A stretch of DNA of 64,000 bases from the NCBI RefSeq assembly GCF_018502485.1, contig NZ_CP075546.1; one strand, given 5' to 3'. This DNA is from Methanospirillum purgamenti. Its GTDB lineage: Archaea > Halobacteriota > Methanomicrobia > Methanomicrobiales > Methanospirillaceae. The notes under the pieces were generated by a model. That model did no database searches, was not told the origin of the DNA, and saw only the letters and a list, made by a program, of their open reading frames with translations. A program made the position numbers and the translations under genes. Numbering within the stretch: the first letter of the stretch is position 1; every line of letters starts with the position of its first letter. Of this stretch, positions 35,596-44,513 are shown piece by piece.

Positions 35596-38500
35596 ATGAC
35601 AAAAATACTATATGTGCTCACTCTTTTCCTGGTGCTCGGTCTTGCGGCATCGGGAGTGGTATCAGCCGCAAGTGGGCAGAAAAATTCAGAAGGGGCTGGG
35701 AGTGCCATATGTGATGGACCCGGCGGCGCTTGTATTATTGCTGATTTTATCGGAAGCCCGACTGATGGTACAGTTCCTCTTCGAGTTCAATTCCTTGACT
35801 CTTCCACTGGATATCCATCCATGTGGGCATGGGACTTTGGGGATGGAAACACTGCATCAGGAACAGCGAATCCGGTTCATATCTATAGTGAACCAGGTAT
35901 CTACACCGTAAGCCTGACTGCAACAAGTATTACTGGTGCAACCAGTACAAAGGTCAGACAACGGTATATTATTGTCCGGGATAAAAATCCGCTTGAAGCA
36001 GATTTTCTGGCAAATCCAACATATGGAAAAGCACCTCTATTTGTGCAGTTCACCGACTGTTCCAAAGGAGCAGTTCAGGAATGGAAATGGGATTTTGGTG
36101 ATGGGGAAACTGCATATGAACAGAATCCAAGTCATACCTACCAGAGACCAGGTAAGTATACCGTTACCCTGATTGTTAGTAGTCCAACTGCAGGATCCAG
36201 TACGAAAGTAAAAGAAAAGTACATCATCGTTGAACCTTCCTGTATCATTGAAGCACGGTTCAAAGCCGAACCTACCTCTGGATCTGCACCATTGACAGTC
36301 AAATTTACTGATCTCTCGGTGGGTGGACCAACTATGTGGGCATGGGACTTTGGGGATGGTTCCACCGATATGGTTGCAAACCCGACACATATCTTCAAAA
36401 ATCCAGGCACATACCAGGTCCGTCTTACCGCTTCAAGTCAGACATGTGAGGCTGGAGTAAGTGAGACCACGATAACGGTATCTTCTCCACCGATTAAAGC
36501 AGATTTCTCTGCAAATCCAACAACAGGTGAAGCCCCGTTAACGGTTCAGTTTACTGACCTTTCAACTGGTAATCCAACCATGTGGAACTGGGACTTTGGT
36601 GACGGAAATATTATTCCGGCAGCAGAAAATGAATCAGAGGATGTCGCTTGTGAGGGTGGAAGATGTCCGCCACCACAAAACAACATACAAAATCCGGTTC
36701 ATACCTATAGAATCCCAGGAACCTACGCAGTAACACTGACTGCATCCAACAAATACAGTTCAGATACTATTACAAAAACACAGTTTGTTACCGTATCACC
36801 AAAAGCTATCAAGGCAGATTTCTCTGCAAACCCAAGATCTGGTGAGGTTCCATTGACAGTCCAGTTTACCGATCTCTCAATCGGAAACCCGACTATGTGG
36901 GCATGGGACTTTGGAGATGGTGCGACAGATATGATTGCACATCCTGTCCACACGTACAATGCACCTGGAACCTATGCAGTAACGCTCACTGCATCCAATC
37001 AGTATACTTCAGACACCATTACGAAAACACAGTTTGTAACAGTATCTCCAAAAGTTATCAAAGCGGATTTCTCAGCAAATCCAAGAACAGGAGAGGCTCC
37101 GTTAACAGTCCAGTTCACTGATCTCTCAACCGGAAATCCGACCATGTGGAACTGGGACTTTGGAGACGGAAACATTATTCCGGCAGCCGAAAATGAATCG
37201 GAAGACGTTGCATGTGAGGGAGGAAGATGTCCGCCACCACAAAACAACATACAAAATCCGGTTCATACCTATAGAATCCCAGGAACCTACGCAGTAACAC
37301 TAACCGCATCCAATCAGTATACTTCAGACACCGTTACGAAAACACAGTTTGTAACAGTATCTCCAAAAGTTATCAAAGCAGATTTCTCTGCAGATCCAAG
37401 ATCAGGGGAGGCTCCACTGAGAGTACAGTTTACTGATCTCTCAACAGGAAACCCAACCATGTGGAACTGGGACTTTGGAGACGGAAACATTATTCCAGCA
37501 GCTGAAAATGAATCGGAAGATGTTGCATGTGAGGGAGGAAGATGTCCACCACCACAAAACAATGTCAAAAATCCAGTTCATGTTTACAGAGTACCAGGGA
37601 CCTATGCAGTAACGCTTACTGCATCCAACCAGTATACCTCTGACACCGTTACAAAAACACAGTTTGTAACGGTATCACCAAAAGTTATCAAGGCGGATTT
37701 CTCTGCAGATCCAAGATCAGGGGAGGCACCATTGAGAGTCCAGTTCACAGATCTCTCAACCGGAAACCCGACCATGTGGAACTGGGACTTTGGAGACGGA
37801 AACATTATTCCGGCAGCCGAAAATGAATCGGAAGATGTTGCATGTGAGGGAGGAAGATGTCCGCCACCACAAAACAATGTCAAAAACCCGGTTCATATAT
37901 ACAGAGTACCAGGAACATATGCGGTAACCCTCACTGCATCCAATCAGTATACCTCAGACACGGTCACAAAAACACAGTTTGTAACGGTAAACGATGTTTC
38001 TATCAATGCTGATTTTGTAGGTACCCCTACAAACGGGTATGCACCATTGACGGTCACCTTTACTGACACATCAACAGGTAAGCCTACTATGTGGGCATGG
38101 GATTTCGGGGATGGAACAACAGATATGGTTGGAAACCCGGTCCACACCTACACACAGCCAGGAGTGTACACCGTGACTCTCACCGCTTCCAGCCAGTATG
38201 GATCATCGGATACAGAAGTTAAACAAGGATACATCACTGTTACAGCAAATGCAATTGTGGCTGATTTTGATGGCAATCCAAGATCCGGGTGTGCACCACT
38301 GACGGTCCAGTTCACAGACAAATCATCTGATTCTCCGACCATGTGGAACTGGGACTTTGGAGACGGAAACATTATTCCGGCAGCTGAAAATGAATCGGAA
38401 GACGTTGCATGTGAGGGAGGAAGATGTCCGCCACCACAAAACAATGTCAAAAACCCGGTTCATGTATACAGAGTGCCAGGAACATATGCGGTAACCCTGA

Positions 38501-39327
38501 CTGCATCGAATCAGTACGGAGCAACCGGGACAACAACAAAACAGGCATTTATAACTGTTGAAAGTTGTCCACCGGTGAAGGCAGATTTTGACGGGAACCC
38601 GCGAACCGGAGTTCCACCTTTATCGGTCACCTTTACTGACAAATCAACTGGAAACCCGACTATGTGGGCATGGGACTTTGGAGACGGGGCAACAGATATG
38701 ATTGCAAACCCAATCCACACCTATACCAAAGAAGGGAAATACACAGTTACGCTGACTGCGTCAAACAAATACGGATCTGACACAGTTTCAAAATCAGAAT
38801 TCATATCTGTGTCAACTCCATACGACGACAACATTCCGATATCAGGTGGTTGGAACTTTATTTCGGTTCCGAAAAAACTTGCTCCCGGATATGACACAGC
38901 ATCTATCTTCAGTGTTGTAGACTCTGGAGGTCACAGCATGTTCCAGTATGATACCGGAAAACACCTCTGGAATACCATGGATCCATCTACGCCGGTTAAA
39001 CCACTGGAAGGATTCTGGATATATTCAAAGGGAACCTCATCTGTTCCAATCCGGTATGATACCAATCCGGTTCAGACGCCCCCGACCGGTTATCTGAAGA
39101 AGGGATGGAATGGAATCGGTTTTACAGGTAATACACCAATGGAAGCCAAGTTTACACTCCTTTCCGTTCAGGATAAGTGGGTAAACTGTGCCGGATTCAA
39201 TGCCCAGATCCAGCAGTATGATCCAATGATCATCAAAGGCAGCAATGATGGAAACCTGATGTATCCATTCCGCGGTTATTGGTTATACATGACTGCGGAT
39301 GGTGTTCTGGCAGCAAACGCTGCATAA
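35596..39327 (+). CDS. Surface protein 3: eleven PKD domains plus shared C-terminal domain
   Basis: A 1243-aa secreted protein: signal peptide (MTKILYVLTLFLVLGLAASG, cleavage near VSAAS), then eleven PKD domains of ~85-105 residues with DFGDG cores, then the ~165-aa C-terminal domain that begins GWNFISVPKKLAPGY. Five PKD units (numbers 4, 6, 7, 8 and 10) carry an insertion after DFGDGNIIPAAENESEDVA containing the Cys pair CEGGRC followed by PPPQNN. PKD domains form beta sandwiches that act as spacers or adhesion modules on archaeal surfaces. I chose the ATG at 35596, which starts the signal peptide; an earlier ATG at 35554 would add 14 residues. It probably stands on the cell surface with the two neighbours. 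Confidence 0.87.
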   Translation: MTKILYVLTLFLVLGLAASGVVSAASGQKNSEGAGSAICDGPGGACIIADFIGSPTDGTVPLRVQFLDSSTGYPSMWAWDFGDGNTASGTANPVHIYSEPGIYTVSLTATSITGATSTKVRQRYIIVRDKNPLEADFLANPTYGKAPLFVQFTDCSKGAVQEWKWDFGDGETAYEQNPSHTYQRPGKYTVTLIVSSPTAGSSTKVKEKYIIVEPSCIIEARFKAEPTSGSAPLTVKFTDLSVGGPTMWAWDFGDGSTDMVANPTHIFKNPGTYQVRLTASSQTCEAGVSETTITVSSPPIKADFSANPTTGEAPLTVQFTDLSTGNPTMWNWDFGDGNIIPAAENESEDVACEGGRCPPPQNNIQNPVHTYRIPGTYAVTLTASNKYSSDTITKTQFVTVSPKAIKADFSANPRSGEVPLTVQFTDLSIGNPTMWAWDFGDGATDMIAHPVHTYNAPGTYAVTLTASNQYTSDTITKTQFVTVSPKVIKADFSANPRTGEAPLTVQFTDLSTGNPTMWNWDFGDGNIIPAAENESEDVACEGGRCPPPQNNIQNPVHTYRIPGTYAVTLTASNQYTSDTVTKTQFVTVSPKVIKADFSADPRSGEAPLRVQFTDLSTGNPTMWNWDFGDGNIIPAAENESEDVACEGGRCPPPQNNVKNPVHVYRVPGTYAVTLTASNQYTSDTVTKTQFVTVSPKVIKADFSADPRSGEAPLRVQFTDLSTGNPTMWNWDFGDGNIIPAAENESEDVACEGGRCPPPQNNVKNPVHIYRVPGTYAVTLTASNQYTSDTVTKTQFVTVNDVSINADFVGTPTNGYAPLTVTFTDTSTGKPTMWAWDFGDGTTDMVGNPVHTYTQPGVYTVTLTASSQYGSSDTEVKQGYITVTANAIVADFDGNPRSGCAPLTVQFTDKSSDSPTMWNWDFGDGNIIPAAENESEDVACEGGRCPPPQNNVKNPVHVYRVPGTYAVTLTASNQYGATGTTTKQAFITVESCPPVKADFDGNPRTGVPPLSVTFTDKSTGNPTMWAWDFGDGATDMIANPIHTYTKEGKYTVTLTASNKYGSDTVSKSEFISVSTPYDDNIPISGGWNFISVPKKLAPGYDTASIFSVVDSGGHSMFQYDTGKHLWNTMDPSTPVKPLEGFWIYSKGTSSVPIRYDTNPVQTPPTGYLKKGWNGIGFTGNTPMEAKFTLLSVQDKWVNCAGFNAQIQQYDPMIIKGSNDGNLMYPFRGYWLYMTADGVLAANAA
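36490..38530 (+). repeat. Near-identical PKD-coding direct repeats
   Basis: Units of about 300 bp encode the PKD domains; those starting near 37065, 37374 and 37684 are almost identical over their whole length, about 310 bp apart. The insertion coding for the CEGGRC loop appears five times (starting near 36600, 37155, 37465, 37795 and 38360). The mirror frames on the minus strand give repeated long false reading frames. Confidence 0.85.
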
Positions 39328-39340
39328 CCTTTTTTTTAAA
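39328..39340 (+). terminator. T-run terminator between convergent genes
   Basis: A run of eight or more T at 39330-39337 follows the stop of surface protein 3 and overlaps the stop of the convergent HD gene (39336). It can end the plus-strand transcript. Confidence 0.4.
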
Positions 39341-40538
39341 GAAGCCGTTCCTGTCTTGTTGATGGTTTGATACTCAGAACTGATCGGGCTGCCTCTGATA
39401 CGACCTCAGTCAGAGCTTCCGGAGCATATACTCCAAGTCGCCACTGACTTCTTCTCGTTTCATTCAGGGTAGTAACAAGGGGAGATACTTCTTCCAGATG
39501 ATAGATCGAACTTTTATCCTGTACCTGAACATCCATCCAGATATCACGGGGAAATGACGGGATATCAACAAGAACTTGTCCGGGATGAATATTCGCTTCA
39601 GCAGCAATTTTTTCTGCCAGATTCCGTTCCCTGATAAATGATTCAGAGGTGATTTGGTGAACATCGCGGACGTCATCCTTGCCAACATATAATGCCCGCT
39701 TAAAAAGCTGACGTTCGTAAAGATTCTTCGCCAGACCTGATACAAAACCGTTTTTTGCATGAAGCAAATGCTGCATACATGCCGCATCATCCGCCTGGAC
39801 AAGAGAGGAGAGGATAATTTGAGGATCTTCTTTAATATACTCATACACGGCCAGGGTAAACATCTTCTCTGCAATCCTGCTGACATGATGGTAATACACT
39901 GCCGGTCGCATGAGGGTCCGGGCAATAAGCAATGATTCTGCAGCCTGGACTCCGGATATATCAAGTATGATACCTGAATCAGATAATCTCATCGCCCGGA
40001 TCAACCGCATTGCATCCACAGTTCCATATGGGACTCCGGTGTAGTGGGCATCTCGAAGAAGGTAATCCATCCGATCAACATCAAGATCGCCATGAATGAT
40101 CCCTGAACATGGATGATTCCCTCCGATCAATTTAAAAATTACCTCAGGATCAAGGTCAGCATCAGAAAGCGTTTCTCCCAGGTGTCCTTCGAGGAGCATA
40201 TCATTAATGTCCGTATGCTTTTTTTCCAGAACCTCCTGTGTAAGGTCTTCTATGGCATGAGAAAAGGGTCCATGACCAATATCATGAAGAAGACCGGCTG
40301 CAGTAACATGACGGTGTTCCTCTTCAGGGAGAGAAAGTCTGGAGCCAAGGGCATGAGCAAGATGCATTGTGCCAAGGGAATGTTCAAACCGGGTATGATG
40401 TGCGCCAGGATAAACTAAAAATGAAAATCCCAGCTGCCTGATATACCGGAGACGCTGCACCTGTGGTGAATCAAGAAGGGGAAGAAGGAAGGATTCTACC
40501 TGAATATATCCATGGACCGGATCCTTAATCGATTTCAT
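39336..40538 (-). CDS. HD-domain phosphohydrolase (COG1078)
   Basis: A 400-aa HD protein of the COG1078 group, related to dNTP triphosphohydrolases such as SAMHD1. Metal-binding motifs: TRFEHSLGTMHLAHALG (first His), LLHDIGHGPFSHAIED (HD) and GDLDVDRMDYLLRDAHYTG (distal Asp). Archaeal members probably hydrolyse dNTPs or similar nucleotides; the substrate is inferred. I chose the ATG at 40538, giving MKSIKDPVHGYIQV, the typical beginning of the family; an ATG at 40550 would add four residues. It is divergent from cofD with only ~45 bp between the starts. Confidence 0.88.
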   Translation of the reverse strand: MKSIKDPVHGYIQVESFLLPLLDSPQVQRLRYIRQLGFSFLVYPGAHHTRFEHSLGTMHLAHALGSRLSLPEEEHRHVTAAGLLHDIGHGPFSHAIEDLTQEVLEKKHTDINDMLLEGHLGETLSDADLDPEVIFKLIGGNHPCSGIIHGDLDVDRMDYLLRDAHYTGVPYGTVDAMRLIRAMRLSDSGIILDISGVQAAESLLIARTLMRPAVYYHHVSRIAEKMFTLAVYEYIKEDPQIILSSLVQADDAACMQHLLHAKNGFVSGLAKNLYERQLFKRALYVGKDDVRDVHQITSESFIRERNLAEKIAAEANIHPGQVLVDIPSFPRDIWMDVQVQDKSSIYHLEEVSPLVTTLNETRRSQWRLGVYAPEALTEVVSEAARSVLSIKPSTRQERLL

Positions 40539-40582
40539 CGGTCCCCGCATGAGTTATGATCGGGAAGGTAAAATAGAAAAGG

Positions 40583-41482
40583 ATGATCACATTTCTGTCC
40601 GGCGGAACTGGAACTCCCAAACTCCTCCAGGGAGCCAGAAGGGTACTAAAAGATACAGATATATCTGTCATTGTCAATACCGGGGAGGATATCTGGTACC
40701 AGGGTGGTCACATATCACCAGACGTTGACACCGTCATGTATCTTTTCTCCGGGATGCTCAATACAACGACATGGTGGGGAGTGAATGGTGATACTTTTAT
40801 CACTCATGAAATCATCAGAAAAGTCCTGTCGGATGCATACATGTCCATCGGAGATCGTGACAGGGCTGTCCATATCATCCGGGCGGAATTGCTTGAAAGG
40901 GGAATGACTCTTACCCAGGTAACAAAAGAACTCTGCTGTCATTTTGGAATTACCGGTACAATTCTCCCAATGTCTGATAGTGCCTTTACGACCTATGTCA
41001 GAACAGAAGAGGGAGAGATTCATTTTCAGGAATATTGGGTAAAAAACCGTGGAAAAACCCCAATCCTATCAGTCGTTCATAAACCTGAAAAACAGCCGTC
41101 TGCAACAGATGAGGTTTTAAAAGCAATACGCAATGCTGAAGCTATTGTAATCGGGCCAAGTAATCCGGTGACAAGTATACTCCCGATTCTTTCCTGCACT
41201 GGTGTGCGGGAAGAACTTGCAAGAAAAAAAGTAATCGCAATCAGCCCATTTATTGGAGATAGTCCGGTATCAGGGCCGGCGAAAGAACTTATGCAGTCAA
41301 TCGGCTATCAGGTTGATTCTGGAGGAGTCCGGACCCTGTATGGTGAACTCATTCAGATATTTATTCAGGACACCCGGGATACTGTGTCTGTACCGGGATC
41401 TATCAGACACGACACCTTAATGAAATCACCAGAGATAGCAGAGGATCTGATGAAGATGATCCTCTCTCTATGTTCAGGATAA
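40583..41482 (+). CDS. cofD: 2-phospho-L-lactate transferase
   Basis: A 299-aa CofD. Family features: MITFLSGGTGTPKLLQGARR at the N-terminus, VNTGEDIWYQGGHISPDVDT, then TWWGVNGDTF, and the C-terminal VIGPSNPVTSILPILS with VRTLYGELIQ. The enzyme transfers the lactyl-phosphate group to the deazaflavin Fo, forming F420-0, in the pathway to the hydride carrier F420 on which hydrogenotrophic methanogens depend. Length is normal. Its last nine bases overlap the end of a convergent small gene. Confidence 0.95.
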   Translation: MITFLSGGTGTPKLLQGARRVLKDTDISVIVNTGEDIWYQGGHISPDVDTVMYLFSGMLNTTTWWGVNGDTFITHEIIRKVLSDAYMSIGDRDRAVHIIRAELLERGMTLTQVTKELCCHFGITGTILPMSDSAFTTYVRTEEGEIHFQEYWVKNRGKTPILSVVHKPEKQPSATDEVLKAIRNAEAIVIGPSNPVTSILPILSCTGVREELARKKVIAISPFIGDSPVSGPAKELMQSIGYQVDSGGVRTLYGELIQIFIQDTRDTVSVPGSIRHDTLMKSPEIAEDLMKMILSLCSG

Positions 41483-41734
41483 TGATACGCCAAATATCGA
41501 CAGGAATAATGCCATCAGAAATCCTAGTATCGATGAAATAAGTTCTTCACTGAATATTTGATCCATACTAAATGAGCTCGACTGCGCTTCTGAGAAGATA
41601 TCATCCCAGTCTTCACTCTGCAGGTCATTATCAACACTTCCCACATCTCCTGTTTCAACAGCTCCAACACATGGAACCAGACACAGGAAAATAAAACAAA
41701 GAATAATGGCTGTAATGCCATGGAGTAGTCGCAT
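41474..41734 (-). CDS. Small secreted or membrane protein (86 aa)
   Basis: I do not recognise the family. It has an N-terminal signal or membrane segment (residues ~5-24, ITAIILCFIFLCLVPCVG), an acidic middle part (DLQSEDWDDIFSEAQSS), and a second hydrophobic segment at the very end (SSILGFLMALFLSIFGVSLS). This could make a two-helix membrane protein with a short acidic loop outside. It follows the deaminase gene by 33 bp on the same strand, so it may share its message. It overlaps cofD by nine bases, tail to tail. Confidence 0.55.
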   Translation of the reverse strand: MRLLHGITAIILCFIFLCLVPCVGAVETGDVGSVDNDLQSEDWDDIFSEAQSSSFSMDQIFSEELISSILGFLMALFLSIFGVSLS

Positions 41735-41767
41735 ACAGATATGTAGGGCTCGTACTACTTTATCTTA

Positions 41768-43147
41768 TCATGCCATGATTCCAGCACGGTTCAGAAGGTC
41801 ATCAGCACTGGATGATGCTCCTTTTATTATCTCATTTTCATCAGGAACATACCGGTTTCGCATCAGAATTCTCCCATTACAAATAGTTGTGTCTACTGCA
41901 CCACCATCTGCTGAATAGGCAATATTTGATACCGGGTTATGAAGCGGGATCATAGATGGACAGTGAAGTGATACCAGAAGTATATCAGCAGGCATTCCCT
42001 CTTTGATCTCCCCCCCTGCATATCCAAGTGCTTTTGCTCCACATGATGTTGCCATGGAAAGTACCTCTGCTGCCGGCAGAAGTGTATCAAGATTCCAGAA
42101 AAATTTCTGACAAATGGCTGCAATCTTCATCTCTTCTAACATATCCAGATTGTTATTAGATGAACACCCATCAGTTCCAAGACTGACATTTACTCCCTTA
42201 TCAGAAAGCCAATGATAGGGCATCGCACGTCCTGTAGCAAGTTTCATGTTGCTCACCGGATTATGAGCGATATGAGAGCCGCGTTCACCAAGAAGCCTGC
42301 AGTCATCCTCGCTCAGCCAACAACCATGAGCTGCAACAGTCCGGTCTGATAAACACCCTGCCTTATCAAGGAGGGCCGTTGGAGTCATTCCATACGTTTT
42401 CTGACAATCATCAACCTCCTGTTTCGTCTCTGCAAGATGAGTATGAAGAAGAATCTTTTCTTTGTGACCATATTCAGCACATATTGAGAGATGATCTGGT
42501 GGAACGGTATATGGAGCATGTGGACCGATGGCAGAAGTGATAAGTGGTGAATGTAAAGACCTGACATAATGAACGACATCATCGGTTGCTTTTAGCTCAG
42601 TTTCAAATTTTTCTTCATTTCCAAAAGTAATTATTCCATGACTGAGAACTGCGCGGATTTTAGATTCATCAACCGCCCTGGCAGCATCTTTCATAAAAAA
42701 GTACATGTCATTAAATGCCACCGTTCCGGATTTTATCATCTCAAGACAGGCAAGTTTTGTTCCCCAATAGACATGATCCCCGGTAAGGTGTGCTTCCAGG
42801 GGCCATATTTTTTCAGAAAGCCATTGCTGTAGGTGCATGTCATCAGCATACCCCCGAAGGAGTGTCATAGCTCCATGGGTATGAGTATTAACGAGACCAG
42901 GGATTGCGAGGGTACCTGATCCATCCAGAGTTATATCTGCTTCACTCCGGTGCTCCTTTGCCACCTCAGGACCAACCGCCCGTATGATTCCAGTATCATC
43001 ATACCAGATATCCACCTGCTTTTTATTTGGGAGAAGAACATCGGTAATCAGCGTTGACCGGTTTTTTAAAAACAATTCCTTATCTTGAATGGATGATATC
43101 CCGTGTGGCTGTATCATGCTATTAGGTACAGTATCTGGTATCATCAA
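41768..43147 (-). CDS. dadD: 5'-deoxyadenosine / S-adenosylhomocysteine deaminase
   Basis: An amidohydrolase of the MtaD/DadD group. Metal and catalytic motifs: PGLVNTHTHGAMTLLRG, ILLHTHLAETKQEVDD, VAAHGCWLSEDD and SLGTDGCSSNNNLDMLEE. Methanogen members deaminate 5'-deoxyadenosine, S-adenosylhomocysteine and methylthioadenosine, recycling products of radical SAM and methyl-transfer enzymes. The reading frame gives 459 aa, while the family usually has ~420-430; the first ~30 residues (up to KNRSTLITDVLL) do not look conserved, so the true start may be a non-ATG codon further in. The neighbouring aspS starts in the opposite direction. Confidence 0.85.
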   Translation of the reverse strand: MMIPDTVPNSMIQPHGISSIQDKELFLKNRSTLITDVLLPNKKQVDIWYDDTGIIRAVGPEVAKEHRSEADITLDGSGTLAIPGLVNTHTHGAMTLLRGYADDMHLQQWLSEKIWPLEAHLTGDHVYWGTKLACLEMIKSGTVAFNDMYFFMKDAARAVDESKIRAVLSHGIITFGNEEKFETELKATDDVVHYVRSLHSPLITSAIGPHAPYTVPPDHLSICAEYGHKEKILLHTHLAETKQEVDDCQKTYGMTPTALLDKAGCLSDRTVAAHGCWLSEDDCRLLGERGSHIAHNPVSNMKLATGRAMPYHWLSDKGVNVSLGTDGCSSNNNLDMLEEMKIAAICQKFFWNLDTLLPAAEVLSMATSCGAKALGYAGGEIKEGMPADILLVSLHCPSMIPLHNPVSNIAYSADGGAVDTTICNGRILMRNRYVPDENEIIKGASSSADDLLNRAGIMA

Positions 43148-43218
43148 TAAAACCTGAGGGTTCTCCCCAGGTCCACAAAGAGTTTTGAGAGTTCCCGCTC
43201 ATTGAGTAAGGGTATAAT

Positions 43219-44511
43219 ATGCGAGTTTCGATCAATACCATTACTCCAGATATGCCTTCAGCCGAAGTTATCGGATGGGCTCATGAAATTCGTGACCTTG
43301 GAGGTCTTGCTTTTCTATTAATCAGGGATAGAACAGGTATACTTCAGGTAACAATCCCGAAGAAAAAAGTAGCTCCGGAGATTGCTGAGACAATTCGGGC
43401 AATTTCCCGTGAATCTGTTGTGCGGGTTTCAGGCACCATAAAACCAGAAGGAAAGGCTCCGGGCGGAAGAGAACTTATACCGGACAAGATTGAAATTGTC
43501 AGCCTTTCTGCAAGTCCGCTTCCCCTTGATGTAGCCGAAAAAGTTCCCGCAGAACTTGATACGAGACTTGATAACCGGTTTTTGGATGCACGCAGACCAC
43601 GTGTCAGTGCCATCTTTAAAATACGCAATGCTGTTCAGCACGCAACCCGGAATTTCTTTTTCGATAACGGATTTATCGAGATAAATACATCAAAGATTGT
43701 TGCTGCAGCAACAGAAGGAGGAACTGAGCTCTTTCCAATTGCTTACTTTGAAAAAGAGGCATTTCTGAATCAGAGTCCTCAGCTATATAAGCAGATGATG
43801 ATGGCAGCCGGATTTGAAAAAGTCTATGAAATTGGTCCAATATTCCGGGCAGAAGAACACAACACGACAAAGCATCTCAACGAAGCAACATCCATCGATA
43901 TTGAGGTATCATTTACAGACCATCTCGGTGTTATGCAGACCCTGGAAGACCTTGTCAGGAATATCTACCAATTCGTGGACAATACCTGTAGCGATGCTAT
44001 TGCAGATATGGGACTGGATTCCTTTGCCGTACCAGATAAAGGATTTCCACGACTTCCCTATGCAGAAGCTATCGAGATTGCTTCTTCAAAATGTGAGGAA
44101 GAGATCTCATACGGGGATGATATCGGAACGGCAGCAGAGCGTGCAATCGGAGAAGAGATGGGACAGTTGTACTTTATTGTTGACTGGCCGTCATCCATCC
44201 GCCCTTATTACGCCATGCCCTATGAAAACGATCCGGAAATCTGCAAGGCATTTGATATGATGCACCCTCGTATGGAACTCTCGTCAGGTGCACAGCGTGT
44301 ACATCAGCATGACCTCCTGGTCGAACAGATCGCAAAGAAAGGATTAAATCCTGAGAACTTTGAGTTCTATCTTAACCCGTTCAGGTTTGGTATGCCCCCA
44401 CACTCAGGATGGGGACTTGGGGCAGAACGTATGGTCACAACCATGCTTGGTCTTTCAAATGTCCGGGAAGCAGTGCTGTTCCCCCGTGACCGTCATCGGG
44501 TTGTTCCCTGA
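43219..44511 (+). CDS. aspS: Aspartyl-tRNA synthetase, archaeal type
   Basis: A 430-aa class IIb synthetase. The N-terminal OB-fold anticodon-binding domain spans residues ~1-105 (GWAHEIRDLGGLAFLLIRDR). The catalytic core has motif 2 with FRAEEHNTTKHLNEATSID and motif 3 with GWGLGAERMVTTMLG. The archaeal form is often non-discriminating and charges both tRNA-Asp and tRNA-Asn; whether this one does depends on whether the genome has a GatCAB/AsnRS system and cannot be decided here. It is followed after 2 bp by the methionine synthase gene, so they share a message. Confidence 0.95.
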   Translation: MRVSINTITPDMPSAEVIGWAHEIRDLGGLAFLLIRDRTGILQVTIPKKKVAPEIAETIRAISRESVVRVSGTIKPEGKAPGGRELIPDKIEIVSLSASPLPLDVAEKVPAELDTRLDNRFLDARRPRVSAIFKIRNAVQHATRNFFFDNGFIEINTSKIVAAATEGGTELFPIAYFEKEAFLNQSPQLYKQMMMAAGFEKVYEIGPIFRAEEHNTTKHLNEATSIDIEVSFTDHLGVMQTLEDLVRNIYQFVDNTCSDAIADMGLDSFAVPDKGFPRLPYAEAIEIASSKCEEEISYGDDIGTAAERAIGEEMGQLYFIVDWPSSIRPYYAMPYENDPEICKAFDMMHPRMELSSGAQRVHQHDLLVEQIAKKGLNPENFEFYLNPFRFGMPPHSGWGLGAERMVTTMLGLSNVREAVLFPRDRHRVVP

Positions 44512-44513
44512 TC

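Noticed and set aside
36999..38450. Series of similar minus-strand frames with a repeated cysteine-glycine-histidine motif, which might look like a repeated gene family
   Set aside because: They are exact antisense images of the PKD insertion loops in surface protein 3 and repeat only because the PKD units repeat. No ribosome binding sites or promoters.
36490..38530. Regularly spaced repeats, considered as CRISPR
   Set aside because: The units are ~300 bp, in frame, and encode PKD domains; no short repeats with unique spacers are visible.
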